DNA from: Thermoplasmatales archaeon SG8-52-3
GTDB taxonomy: Archaea; Thermoplasmatota; E2; DHVEG-1
DNA length: 39,647 nt
NCBI GenBank assembly: GCA_001595915.1
Contig: LSSG01000058.1
Location: 1 to 39,647, forward strand
Direction: 5' to 3'
The position numbers and the translations under genes are program-made. The notes beneath the pieces were generated by a model that saw nothing but the letters and a program-made list of their open reading frames with translations, did not search any database and was not told where the DNA came from. Within the stretch, counting starts at the first letter, position 1; every line of letters begins with the position of its first letter. Positions 1 through 7,457 of the stretch are shown in pieces.

Positions 1-1
1 T

Positions 2-91
2 GCAAGTGGAAAGATTAAAAAGAATGAATTAAGAGATATTGCATCTAAAAAATTAAATTTAATAAACGAAAAATTTAAAATAAAAAATTAA
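2..91 (+). CDS. C-terminal end of AMP-forming acyl-CoA ligase (partial)
   Basis: An open frame runs in from the left edge and ends at TAA, giving 29 residues that contain SGKIKKNELR. This matches the extreme C-terminal A10 motif of the ANL superfamily (acetyl-, acyl- and benzoate-CoA ligases), where SGKI(R/K)RxxLR carries the catalytic lysine of the adenylation half-reaction. The short charged tail after it is typical of the family. Only the end is visible, so the acid substrate cannot be judged. It is too short for the ORF track. The frame and motif position agree well, so I consider this a real truncated gene. Confidence 0.75.
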   Translation, partial: ASGKIKKNELRDIASKKLNLINEKFKIKN

Positions 92-120
92 ACATAAATT
101 TTTAATATCAATCATGCATA

Positions 121-139
121 CATGTTACATGGTAACATG
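121..139. promoter_or_regulatory. Perfect 8-bp inverted repeat, operator-like
   Basis: CATGTTAC-ATG-GTAACATG is a perfect inverted repeat with a 3-nt centre, about 90 bp upstream of the start at 229 and 30 bp after the stop of the upstream gene. It could be a repressor site or the hairpin ending the acyl-CoA ligase transcript. No T-tract follows it directly, so an operator is slightly preferred. A TATA-like TATATTTAA lies further down, near 195-203. Confidence 0.35.
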
Positions 140-228
140 ATACTATGATTAAAAGCAAATGGCAAAGAAAAAATATTAATTTAAATTATAAGGATATATT
201 TAAGTAATAATAAAATAATATTAAAATT

Positions 229-1677
229 GTGAAATTTAATCTGAAATTAATATTATTAATTGTTATACTGATTCTTGTAGTATCATCAATTTACATAATT
301 TTTTTTACAAAATCAAAAAGTATCGATAATATTCCACCTGAAATAATAACTGTAACTGAAAATATATCTGCAAAAATAGGTGACACAATTTATATTTATA
401 TTACCTACTCTGATAATATTGAAGTAACAGATGTTAAACTATTTTACAAAACTGAAATTGAATCAGAATGGAATTCAAAACCATTTATTAACGGAAGCGC
501 AGAATTAAAATTAAACTCTCTTAAAAATCTAAATTATTTTGTTACAATAGATGATAAAGCAGGAAATGGTCCGATTGGTAAACCTTCAATAGATGGTAGT
601 AAATATTATACAATAACTGTTAATGAAGATGATAATAATGGTAATGAATATGTTAGAAATGTGTTTGTTGAAGAAGGAGCTTTAAATAGTTGTAAATTTT
701 GTCCAATTATATCTGAATGGTTATACGAATTATATAATTCTGGCGACTATAATTTTTATTTTGTTACATTAGTTGGACTAGATGATAATGCTGCTGATCG
801 ATTAAATAATGAATATAAATTATTAGGTTTTCCAACTGTATTTATTGATGGAGGATATAAAGTTCTTTTTGGTGGAGGACATGAAAAATCTGAATATGCT
901 CAAGCAATTCGTGATGCTGAATACAGAAGTGTTCCAAATATTCAATTAAGAGTCGAAGCAGAATACAATAACAATACCAATATTTTGGTTTGTAATGCCT
1001 TATTAAAAAATCTTGAAAGTGACTCATATAATGGTAGGATTAGGATTTATCTCACTGAAAAAATTTCAAAATGGAGTGGACCTGAAGGAGATCCATATCA
1101 CTTTGGATTTCTAGAATACCTGATAGATAAGGAAATTTCAATAAAAAGTAATGGAAATATTACTCTTCAAGAAACTAAAGATATTTCCGAATTGGATCCA
1201 GAAAATCTAATGGTTATTGGAGTAGTTTTTAATTCAGAAAAAAATCAAGGTTATTCAGATCCACCAAATAATAGGTTTCCATTTGATGCATATTATGCCG
1301 ATGCTGCAGATGGTTCAGAGGTATTAACTGGTGGAAATCTGCCTCCCTCTGTTGGATTTAGTACTCCTAAGATAGGTTATTTACATTTTATGGGGATTCC
1401 AATCTGGGATTATATAATTCGTAAACCTACTGTTTTAATTGGAAAAACAAAAATTGTTGCAGAAGCATATGATGAAGATTCTGAAATTGAAAAGGTACAA
1501 TTTTATATAGATGATGAGTTAGTTATTGAAGACACAGAACCACCTTATGAATATAGTTTTAGAAAAGTAAAACTATTTAAACGTGTTTTAAGAAATCATA
1601 CAATAAGTGTTATTGCTTATGATGATGAAGGGAAAACTGGAACAAATAGTATTGAGGTTAGATGTTATTTTTTATAA
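229..1677 (+). CDS. Exported membrane-anchored thioredoxin-like protein with Ig-like domains
   Basis: A 482-residue protein that should act outside the membrane. Residues about 7-27 form one hydrophobic N-terminal anchor or signal. An Ig-like beta domain follows (about 35-130), then a thioredoxin-fold domain (about 140-240) with a CKFC active site at 155-158 and a cis-proline loop GFPTVFIDGG. The tail (about 370-482) is a second Ig-like domain with the AYDEDSEIEKVQFYID pattern of bacterial Ig repeats. The thioredoxin part is paralogous to the gene at 20607-21470, sharing YNSGDY and GFPT.FDGG. The start is GTG with no ribosome site. A TATA-like box 30 nt upstream suggests a leaderless transcript. 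A disulfide oxidoreductase or Omp28-like role is inferred; the substrate is unknown. Confidence 0.7.
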   Translation: MKFNLKLILLIVILILVVSSIYIIFFTKSKSIDNIPPEIITVTENISAKIGDTIYIYITYSDNIEVTDVKLFYKTEIESEWNSKPFINGSAELKLNSLKNLNYFVTIDDKAGNGPIGKPSIDGSKYYTITVNEDDNNGNEYVRNVFVEEGALNSCKFCPIISEWLYELYNSGDYNFYFVTLVGLDDNAADRLNNEYKLLGFPTVFIDGGYKVLFGGGHEKSEYAQAIRDAEYRSVPNIQLRVEAEYNNNTNILVCNALLKNLESDSYNGRIRIYLTEKISKWSGPEGDPYHFGFLEYLIDKEISIKSNGNITLQETKDISELDPENLMVIGVVFNSEKNQGYSDPPNNRFPFDAYYADAADGSEVLTGGNLPPSVGFSTPKIGYLHFMGIPIWDYIIRKPTVLIGKTKIVAEAYDEDSEIEKVQFYIDDELVIEDTEPPYEYSFRKVKLFKRVLRNHTISVIAYDDEGKTGTNSIEVRCYFL

Positions 1678-1679
1678 CC

Positions 1680-2186
1680 TTAAAAATTTGATTTAAATTT
1701 CTTAAAAAATATTATAAAACCTATGACTGCAAATAAAAATAAAATTATCTCAAATCCTGGTGAGCCATTCGTATCATTTGAATTTCCTGAACTAATAGAT
1801 AGTAATGTAGTATATTCATCATAATCTATCCATTTTCCTCCACTTTCCAGTTTTATATGATATGTAATAGATGTCACATCATCCCATTGAAGTGTAATTT
1901 TTGCTTCAAATGTATCACCATTTTTTTTATTCATTGATATATTTCTAGGTGCATAACATACCCCTGTTTCCTTGTTACATTCATTAATAATTAAACGTAC
2001 TTTTGAAACACTATTACCACTGATGTCTGTTGAAATAGTAACATCTGACTTAGGAGCAGGGTGAGCAGGTACTAATATAATTTCTCCAACAGTTGGATTA
2101 GCTCCAGGAACTATTTCTGTTATTAATAAAAATAGAGATATGAATAATAATAAAGAAATATGGATATATCTATAATTCTTTTTCAT
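1680..2186 (-). CDS. Exported surface protein with PGF-CTERM-like sorting tail
   Basis: A 168-residue secreted protein with an N-terminal signal peptide (about residues 8-28) and a central beta-rich, Ig-like region. The C-terminal tripartite tail is a Ser/Asn/Gly/Asp spacer, the motif SPGFE, a hydrophobic stretch (ILFLFAVIGFIIFF) and a basic KKFK end. That layout matches the archaeal PGF-CTERM signal recognised by archaeosortase, which replaces the tail with a lipid. AAGGTGA sits before the ATG. The gene is convergent with the thioredoxin-Ig gene (2 bp between stops) and divergent from the arsR operon. I recognise no enzymatic motif. It may be an adhesin-like or S-layer-associated protein. 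Confidence 0.6.
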   Translation of the reverse strand: MKKNYRYIHISLLLFISLFLLITEIVPGANPTVGEIILVPAHPAPKSDVTISTDISGNSVSKVRLIINECNKETGVCYAPRNISMNKKNGDTFEAKITLQWDDVTSITYHIKLESGGKWIDYDEYTTLLSISSGNSNDTNGSPGFEIILFLFAVIGFIIFFKKFKSNF

Positions 2187-2244
2187 ATAGTTTTCACCTT
2201 ATAGATTAAATCATCTATAAATTTTCTTCTATAATGAATATAGC

Positions 2245-2258
2245 AATATTTAAATATT
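2245..2258. promoter_or_regulatory. Palindrome over the arsR TATA box (putative ArsR operator)
   Basis: AATATTTAAATATT is a perfect 14-bp palindrome. Its centre, TTTAAATA, lies about 28 nt upstream of the arsR ATG, where the TATA box of a leaderless archaeal transcript is expected. A dimeric repressor bound here would block TBP, giving simple autorepression. A second AT tract (TTATATATTTATATTT) follows. The region also serves the divergent gene at 1680-2186. In DNA this AT-rich a 14-bp palindrome can arise by chance; the position is the stronger argument. Confidence 0.45.
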
Positions 2259-2280
2259 CTTATATATTTATATTTAATTC

Positions 2281-2538
2281 ATGAGGGAAGTGAAAATTTT
2301 CAAGGCTTTAGCCGATCCTACCAGATTAAAGATTCTTGAATGTATAAAAAATGAGGAGAAATGCATTTGTAAAATTATACCATATACAGGAAAATCACAG
2401 CCAAATGTTTCCCAACATTTGAAGGTAATGAAACATGCTGGTATCATAAAGGAAAGAAAAGATGGTACAAGAATTATGATAAAAGCAACAAATAAGGAAA
2501 TTTTTAAAATAATTGACCAAGTAAAAAGGATTAAATGA
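2281..2538 (+). CDS. ArsR-family metalloregulator
   Basis: An 85-residue winged-helix repressor of the ArsR/SmtB family. It opens with the family signature FKALADPTRLKILECI, followed by the recognition helix region SQPNVSQHLKVMKHAGII and a wing with RKDGTRIMI. The CIC pair (KCICKI) sits where ArsR proteins carry the ELCVCDL arsenite-binding cysteines, which suggests sensing of a thiophilic metalloid or metal. There is no Shine-Dalgarno. A TATA/palindrome about 28 nt upstream points to a leaderless transcript starting at this ATG. It is first in the operon, with the permease starting 4 nt after its stop, so it most likely represses the operon until an inducer binds. Ligand identity is inferred. 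Confidence 0.85.
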   Translation: MREVKIFKALADPTRLKILECIKNEEKCICKIIPYTGKSQPNVSQHLKVMKHAGIIKERKDGTRIMIKATNKEIFKIIDQVKRIK

Positions 2539-2542
2539 GCCC

Positions 2543-3649
2543 ATGACACCAATTGATATCTTATCATCTGGAATAGCAACGTTAGAAGAATATCTTTCAG
2601 CCCATATTCTAACTTGTCTTGTTCCTGCATTTTTTATTGCTGGAGCAATAGCTGTTTTTGTTTCAAAAACAACTATTTTAAACTATTTTGGTGCAGGAGC
2701 AAGAAAATATATATCTTACTCAATTGCATCTATATCTGGCGCAGTCCTTGCAGTTTGTAGTTGTACGGTATTACCTTTATTTGCAGGAATATATAAACGA
2801 GGCGCAGGAATTGGTCCTGCAACAACATTTTTATTTTCAGGTCCAGCAATAAATATTTTAGCAATTATTTTAACTGCTCGTGTTTTGGGTTTCGAAATTG
2901 GTATTGCACGAGTAATTGGCGCCATTTTTATGTCAATTCTAATCGGTCTTATAATGGCATTTGTTTTTAGAAAGGAAGAAAAAGAAAAGAAGAATAATAA
3001 TTTATTATTAAATCAGGATACCGAAAAAACAAACCGTCCATTAAAAATTTCATTACTATTTTTTATTTTACTTGTTTTAATACTAGTTATTGGTGCAGCA
3101 AGTACTGATTACATTGATTGGATACCAAAACTTGCAATTGTCTATCTATTAACAATTACGCTTTCAATAATTCTAATATTTTATTATACACGTGATGAAG
3201 TAAAAAACTGGGGTTTGGAAACCTGGAATCTTACAAAAAAAATACTTCCAATTCTTCTAATTGGAGTGTTTATTGTAGGAATTATAGGTGGTGTTGCTGC
3301 TTATTTAATCCCAGGAGCAGATCCTACTAATGCAGTTGGCGAAGCTGTAGCTAAATATATTGGAAGTAATGATATTTTATCTTGTTTCATAGCTTCAATT
3401 ATTGGCGCAATTCTGTATATGCCAACACTACTTGAAGTAGCAATTGTTGGCGATTTATTTGGTTATAGCGTTGGAATTATGGGAGGTGGCCCTGCTCTTG
3501 CACTTCTTCTTGCAGGTCCATCATTGAGTCTTCCAAATATGATTGTTATAACCAGGGTAGTTGGTATAAAAAAGGCCTTTGTTTATATTTTTCTTGTTGT
3601 AATTGTAGCAACCTTTGTTGGTTTTGCTTATGGAATGATTTCGAGTTGA
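2543..3649 (+). CDS. DUF318/ArsP-type permease
   Basis: A 368-residue inner-membrane permease of the PF03773 (DUF318) family, which includes ArsP exporters of trivalent organoarsenicals and related permeases of unknown substrate. There are about eight to ten hydrophobic segments in two homologous halves separated by a charged loop (RKEEKEKKNNN, near residue 150). The family landmark VCSCTVLPLFAGIYKRGAGIGPA is present in part one, and a matching PTLLEVAIVG segment in part two. The adjacent CSC cysteines are where ArsP-type proteins may bind thiophilic metalloid. It sits directly after arsR and before a small disulfide protein, a common trio in archaea and bacteria. Substrate is not shown by sequence; arsenical or another soft ion is inferred. 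Confidence 0.82.
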   Translation: MTPIDILSSGIATLEEYLSAHILTCLVPAFFIAGAIAVFVSKTTILNYFGAGARKYISYSIASISGAVLAVCSCTVLPLFAGIYKRGAGIGPATTFLFSGPAINILAIILTARVLGFEIGIARVIGAIFMSILIGLIMAFVFRKEEKEKKNNNLLLNQDTEKTNRPLKISLLFFILLVLILVIGAASTDYIDWIPKLAIVYLLTITLSIILIFYYTRDEVKNWGLETWNLTKKILPILLIGVFIVGIIGGVAAYLIPGADPTNAVGEAVAKYIGSNDILSCFIASIIGAILYMPTLLEVAIVGDLFGYSVGIMGGGPALALLLAGPSLSLPNMIVITRVVGIKKAFVYIFLVVIVATFVGFAYGMISS

Positions 3650-3663
3650 AGGATGTGATATAA

Positions 3664-3894
3664 ATGAAAATTGAGGTATTAGGTACTGGTTGTGCAAAAT
3701 GTAGAGCAACTGAAAAAAATGTAAGAAAAGCAGTCGAAGAGCTTGGAATTCAAGCAGAAATTGTGAAGGTAGAAGACCTTCAAGACATAATTAACAGAGG
3801 AGTTATGATGACTCCAGCAGTTGTAGTTGATGGAGAGGTGAAAATATCTGGTCATCAACCTACAGTTGAAGAAATTAAAAAGATAATTAAATAG
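3664..3894 (+). CDS. Small redox-active disulfide (thioredoxin-fold) protein
   Basis: A 76-residue thioredoxin-fold protein of the Thioredoxin_3 group (MTH895-like). It has the expected start MKIEVLGTGCAKC with active site CAKC at about 10-13, a cis-proline loop MMTPAVVVDGEV and a C-terminal helix. It lacks a signal peptide, so it works in the cytoplasm. GGATGTGAT precedes the ATG, and the gene lies 14 nt after the permease stop. Homologues occur beside DUF318 permeases, where they are thought to deliver electrons or bind the transported metalloid. That role is established by association only. Here the operon also has extracytoplasmic thioredoxin proteins and a CcdA-type transporter, so it could feed electrons to them. 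Confidence 0.8.
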   Translation: MKIEVLGTGCAKCRATEKNVRKAVEELGIQAEIVKVEDLQDIINRGVMMTPAVVVDGEVKISGHQPTVEEIKKIIK

Positions 3895-3918
3895 ATTAAG
3901 TCAACAGGGGAAATTAAT

Positions 3919-4506
3919 ATGACTAATAAAACACTAATATCTTTCTTTTTTACCATTGCTATATTTCTATTTTTAAGTGGTTGTACAACTAATAATAATC
4001 AAGAAAATTCAAACAATGTTGATTGGTTACCAAATTATTCACCTATACATAATATTGGGTCTGGAAATGATGATTTCTGGATAGTATATCCTACTAATCA
4101 TACTAATAGTAGTGAATCAGTGATTCATCTTTCCTGGGTAAATGACTCATTAAAACAAGGATGTGTTTTTTTTGTAGTCCATAAAACCGGTTGTGAAAGC
4201 TGTCAGCCTCAAGCAGATAGATCGATAAATCTTGCGAAAAATTATGAAGAACATATTGTGTTTTATGACTTAGATATGACATTAGGTGGATCGATTGAAG
4301 AAAAAGCATATGAATCCTATCTATATGATCCGGATGGTCCGCCTGGAATAATTGCCCTAACAGGAATTCTTACACTTTTTAATAGTAGTGGCACAATTGA
4401 ATATGCATGGCATAGTTGGGAACAAGATGTAAAATATAGCGAAATGGAAGAGTGGTTGAAAGATGGTATTTATTATTGGTATCAGAACAGTGAGGAGCTA
4501 AGATGA
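3919..4506 (+). CDS. Thioredoxin-like lipoprotein
   Basis: A 195-residue exported lipoprotein. The N terminus has a hydrophobic stretch ending in the lipobox LSGC (about residues 18-21), so the mature protein should be lipid-anchored outside the membrane. The rest resembles a thioredoxin fold: a beta strand (GCVFFVVHKTG), active site CESC at 92-95, and a central strand EHIVFYDLD. The cis-proline position is less clear (PPGIIALTGILTLF). AGGGGAAATTAAT precedes the ATG. Its stop overlaps the start of the CcdA fusion (ATGA), so the two are translationally coupled. It is likely the extracytoplasmic thiol partner that receives electrons from the CcdA protein. The final target is unknown. Confidence 0.72.
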   Translation: MTNKTLISFFFTIAIFLFLSGCTTNNNQENSNNVDWLPNYSPIHNIGSGNDDFWIVYPTNHTNSSESVIHLSWVNDSLKQGCVFFVVHKTGCESCQPQADRSINLAKNYEEHIVFYDLDMTLGGSIEEKAYESYLYDPDGPPGIIALTGILTLFNSSGTIEYAWHSWEQDVKYSEMEEWLKDGIYYWYQNSEELR

Positions 4507-5852
4507 AATTTCCAATGAAGATTTTATTATCATCTGTAGCTTTGATAATTATTGTTGGTATATTTATTCAACCAAATGTTGAAGCAGAGGATTATAAGGT
4601 TATTGACGCATATGATTTCTCCGCTGTTGATGAGCTTGGTATGAATTTTTCTCTAAGCGATTACTTAGGTAATGTAATAATTCTTCATTTTACAGCTCTT
4701 GAAACTCCAATTTGTATAGAATGTGAAGAGGAAATGAAAGAACAAATCGAGGAGTTAAAAAGTCTTGATAATAAAAAAGAAAATTTAACAATAATTACAG
4801 TTAACCTCAGAAAAAATCCATATTCAGAAACTGGTTTTAAGATGGCAAAACGTGACTTTAAGGTAAATATAAGTTGGCATTGGATCGAGGACTTTAATCC
4901 ATATCCTATTGCAAGTCTCTATCAGAAATATTGGACTGTGGATGGTGCATTTTCAAATCCTTCAATTGTATTGATTAATCAGGATTTTGAAATAGTGGGT
5001 GTGTATAACATATATTTACTAGGTAAAGGAAAATTAGATGGAATTCAAACATATGAGTCACTTTCAAAGGATGTAAAAGATATTATATCTGGTGATTGGC
5101 AAGGTTTTAAGGGAGGTCACTATAGCGAAAGTATTACTTTTTTGGGAATTTTTGTTCTTGGTATCCTTACTGCAGCAACACCCTGTTCAATTGCACTTCT
5201 TGTTGCAATGATATCATATGTCGGATCTCTGCAGGATGATTCAAAAAATAAAAATAAAAAATATACTTTTCAGGGATTTTGGATAGGTGTAATTTTTACT
5301 CTGGGAATGTCACTTGTTTTCTTTTTATTTGGTATGATTATTTCCTCACTAGGAATTTTTCTTGAGGTATCAACCTTATTTTTTCTTATCGCTGGAATTG
5401 TACTAATTATTCTTGGAATTAATATCTTTAAACCATTAAGAGAACTTTTAAAAATAAAATCACAAAGCGAATCTAGTTCAAAAATCATGTATAAGGGGCA
5501 GAATTTATTTACAAAGATAAGTAAAAAATCTATTTATTTAGGTGCATTCTTTTTAGGGATTTTATTTTCTATCGGTTGGGCACCATGTGCTATATCACTA
5601 ATGATGCCTGTTTTTGTTTTAATTCTTGCACAAAAGATTCCAATACTTACTGGAGGATTACTTCTTTTTGTATTCGGACTCGGACATGGTATTCCAATAA
5701 TACCATTATGTGCAGTGACTAGTAGTGTTCGTGGAAAAGTAGGAAACAAGTATGTAAAAGTTGGAAAATGGATGCATAGAATTTTCGGAATAATTATTAT
5801 TGTAATAGGAATTATTATGGCTGTAAGATTCTGGAATATTAATTTATGGTAG
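4503..5852 (+). CDS. TlpA/redoxin domain fused to CcdA/DsbD-like membrane electron transporter
   Basis: A 449-residue fusion. Residues 1-28 are a signal or anchor. Residues about 35-190 are a TlpA/AhpC-like thioredoxin domain outside the membrane, with active site CIEC at 71-74 and a conserved FSLSDYLGNVIILHF strand. Residues about 210-449 form a CcdA/DsbD-type membrane domain with about six helices. The two redox cysteines are in TPCS (first helix) and APCA (fourth helix), as in CcdA. Such domains pass electrons from cytoplasmic thioredoxin to extracytoplasmic thiols. The start overlaps the upstream lipoprotein stop, and GGAGCTAAG precedes it. In the family the thioredoxin domain is usually C-terminal (DsbD) or separate; here it is N-terminal. 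It closes the ArsR operon. Confidence 0.82.
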   Translation: MKFPMKILLSSVALIIIVGIFIQPNVEAEDYKVIDAYDFSAVDELGMNFSLSDYLGNVIILHFTALETPICIECEEEMKEQIEELKSLDNKKENLTIITVNLRKNPYSETGFKMAKRDFKVNISWHWIEDFNPYPIASLYQKYWTVDGAFSNPSIVLINQDFEIVGVYNIYLLGKGKLDGIQTYESLSKDVKDIISGDWQGFKGGHYSESITFLGIFVLGILTAATPCSIALLVAMISYVGSLQDDSKNKNKKYTFQGFWIGVIFTLGMSLVFFLFGMIISSLGIFLEVSTLFFLIAGIVLIILGINIFKPLRELLKIKSQSESSSKIMYKGQNLFTKISKKSIYLGAFFLGILFSIGWAPCAISLMMPVFVLILAQKIPILTGGLLLFVFGLGHGIPIIPLCAVTSSVRGKVGNKYVKVGKWMHRIFGIIIIVIGIIMAVRFWNINLW

Positions 5853-5921
5853 AAGAGACAATATAGTTTGAATAAGAAAATTTATATAAAATAATAAAAA
5901 TAAGGATATAGTGATTATTAA

Positions 5922-7427
5922 ATGAAAAATAAAATAGTTGGATTAATTATTTTTTCCCTTTTAGTTGGATTTTCTGTCTCCTTAGCATCAGGCAATGTAA
6001 CAGAAGATATAGAAGTAAAAAACAATACTACCGGTAAAAGTGGAATTTTAGATTATTGGATAGAACAGGAAAAATTACAATCTTCAGATTGTTCTCCAGG
6101 TGACTATTTTGGTTGTTCTGTTAAAATAGATGGAAATTATGCAATTGTAGGTGCATATAAAGAAAATGATGATACTGGTTCTGCATATATATACAGTCGT
6201 GATGGTGAAAACTGGATTGAAGTGCAAAAATTATCAGCCTCAGATGGAGAACCTGGAGACAATTTTGGTAAATCGGTCTCAATATTCGAAAATCTAGTTG
6301 TTGTGGGTGCCCCTGGTGATGATGGTAATACAGGTTCGGCATATTTATTTAATAATAGTGGTTCAACTTGGATTGAAGAACAAAAACTAATTTCCTCAGA
6401 CGGAGAACCTGATGATCTTTTTGGTAGCTCAGTTTCAATAAATAAAAAAATTGCCATTGTTGGAGCATATGCTGATGATAATTTCAAAGGTTCAGTTTAT
6501 GCATATAACTATAGTAGCACCAATAATACAGAATTTATAAAACTAGAGGCTGTTGATGGAGAAATTGGTGATTGTTTTGGTTATTCACTATCATATGATG
6601 GACGATTTGTAATAATTGGTGCAATTGGTGATGATAATCAATCTGGTTCTGCATATATTCTTGAATATTGCTGTTACTTTAAATGGAGAGAAAAGGTGAA
6701 TGTATCCAGTGGTGATCCCTATTTTGGTTGTTCAGTTTCAATTGATGGAGATTATGCAATAATAGGATCGCCAGGTCTTCCTTTAGATGGAATTACTGGA
6801 TCAGTTAACATCTTTAAACGTGATGAAAACAATTGGTTTGAACATACATTTTGGAATGAAACTGATAATGGAGAATATCTTTTTGGATCTGTTTCAATTG
6901 ATGGAGGACATGCTATTGCAGGTTCATATTATTTTGATGATGGAAAAGGTTCAGCATATGTTTTTAAAAGAAATGGTACAATATGGGAAAAAGAACAAAA
7001 GCTAACTGCATTAGATAGTGGATATGGAGATAAATTTGGTATATCTGTTTCAATTGATGCAGGATATATAATAGTTGGTGCAGAATGTGTTGATGCGTGT
7101 ACTGGTTCAGCATATGTTTTTATGAAAATTGGAGTACCTGATTTAACTATTGATATTATCGGCGGATTTGGAGCAAATATTATTATTACAAATAATGGAG
7201 AAAACGATACCGAAGAATTTGATGTTGAGGTTTTTATTAATGGCGGCATCTTTAAAATGGTTAAAAAATCATTCAATTTTTCAATAAATCTTCATTCTGG
7301 AGAATCCAAACAATTATCAACAAGTTTATTTTTTGGATTAGGTAAAGTCTATATTACTGCAACAACACCCTATAAGGAAAAAACAGTTTTTGCTTTACAG
7401 TTGCTTATCTATACATTTATTCAATAG
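5922..7427 (+). CDS. Secreted seven-repeat FG-GAP beta-propeller protein
   Basis: A 501-residue exported protein with an N-terminal signal peptide (cleavage near ASG, residue about 24). Seven repeats of about 52 residues follow (about 45-400). Each has a DxFGxSVSIDGxYAIVGA core, an acidic DDGxxTGSAYVF strand and often a W(I)EEQKL linker. Seven FG-GAP-type (PF14312-like) repeats are the number needed to close an integrin-type beta-propeller. The C-terminal 100 residues (VPDLTIDIIGGFGANIIITNNGEND) look like a CARDB/NEW3 adhesion domain. The DD-rich loops may bind calcium. Repeat 4 contains an odd CCYF pair. TATA-like TTTATATAAAAT lies about 35 nt upstream. Probable cell-surface binding protein; no enzyme motif. 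Confidence 0.8.
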   Translation: MKNKIVGLIIFSLLVGFSVSLASGNVTEDIEVKNNTTGKSGILDYWIEQEKLQSSDCSPGDYFGCSVKIDGNYAIVGAYKENDDTGSAYIYSRDGENWIEVQKLSASDGEPGDNFGKSVSIFENLVVVGAPGDDGNTGSAYLFNNSGSTWIEEQKLISSDGEPDDLFGSSVSINKKIAIVGAYADDNFKGSVYAYNYSSTNNTEFIKLEAVDGEIGDCFGYSLSYDGRFVIIGAIGDDNQSGSAYILEYCCYFKWREKVNVSSGDPYFGCSVSIDGDYAIIGSPGLPLDGITGSVNIFKRDENNWFEHTFWNETDNGEYLFGSVSIDGGHAIAGSYYFDDGKGSAYVFKRNGTIWEKEQKLTALDSGYGDKFGISVSIDAGYIIVGAECVDACTGSAYVFMKIGVPDLTIDIIGGFGANIIITNNGENDTEEFDVEVFINGGIFKMVKKSFNFSINLHSGESKQLSTSLFFGLGKVYITATTPYKEKTVFALQLLIYTFIQ

Positions 7428-7457
7428 TTGAATTATTTTCTTTTTTTTTAAAAGTTA

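Noticed and set aside
6137-7276. Long minus-strand ORFs opposite the FG-GAP gene.
   Set aside because: Shadow frames produced by the repeats; no ribosome site and low-complexity sequence.
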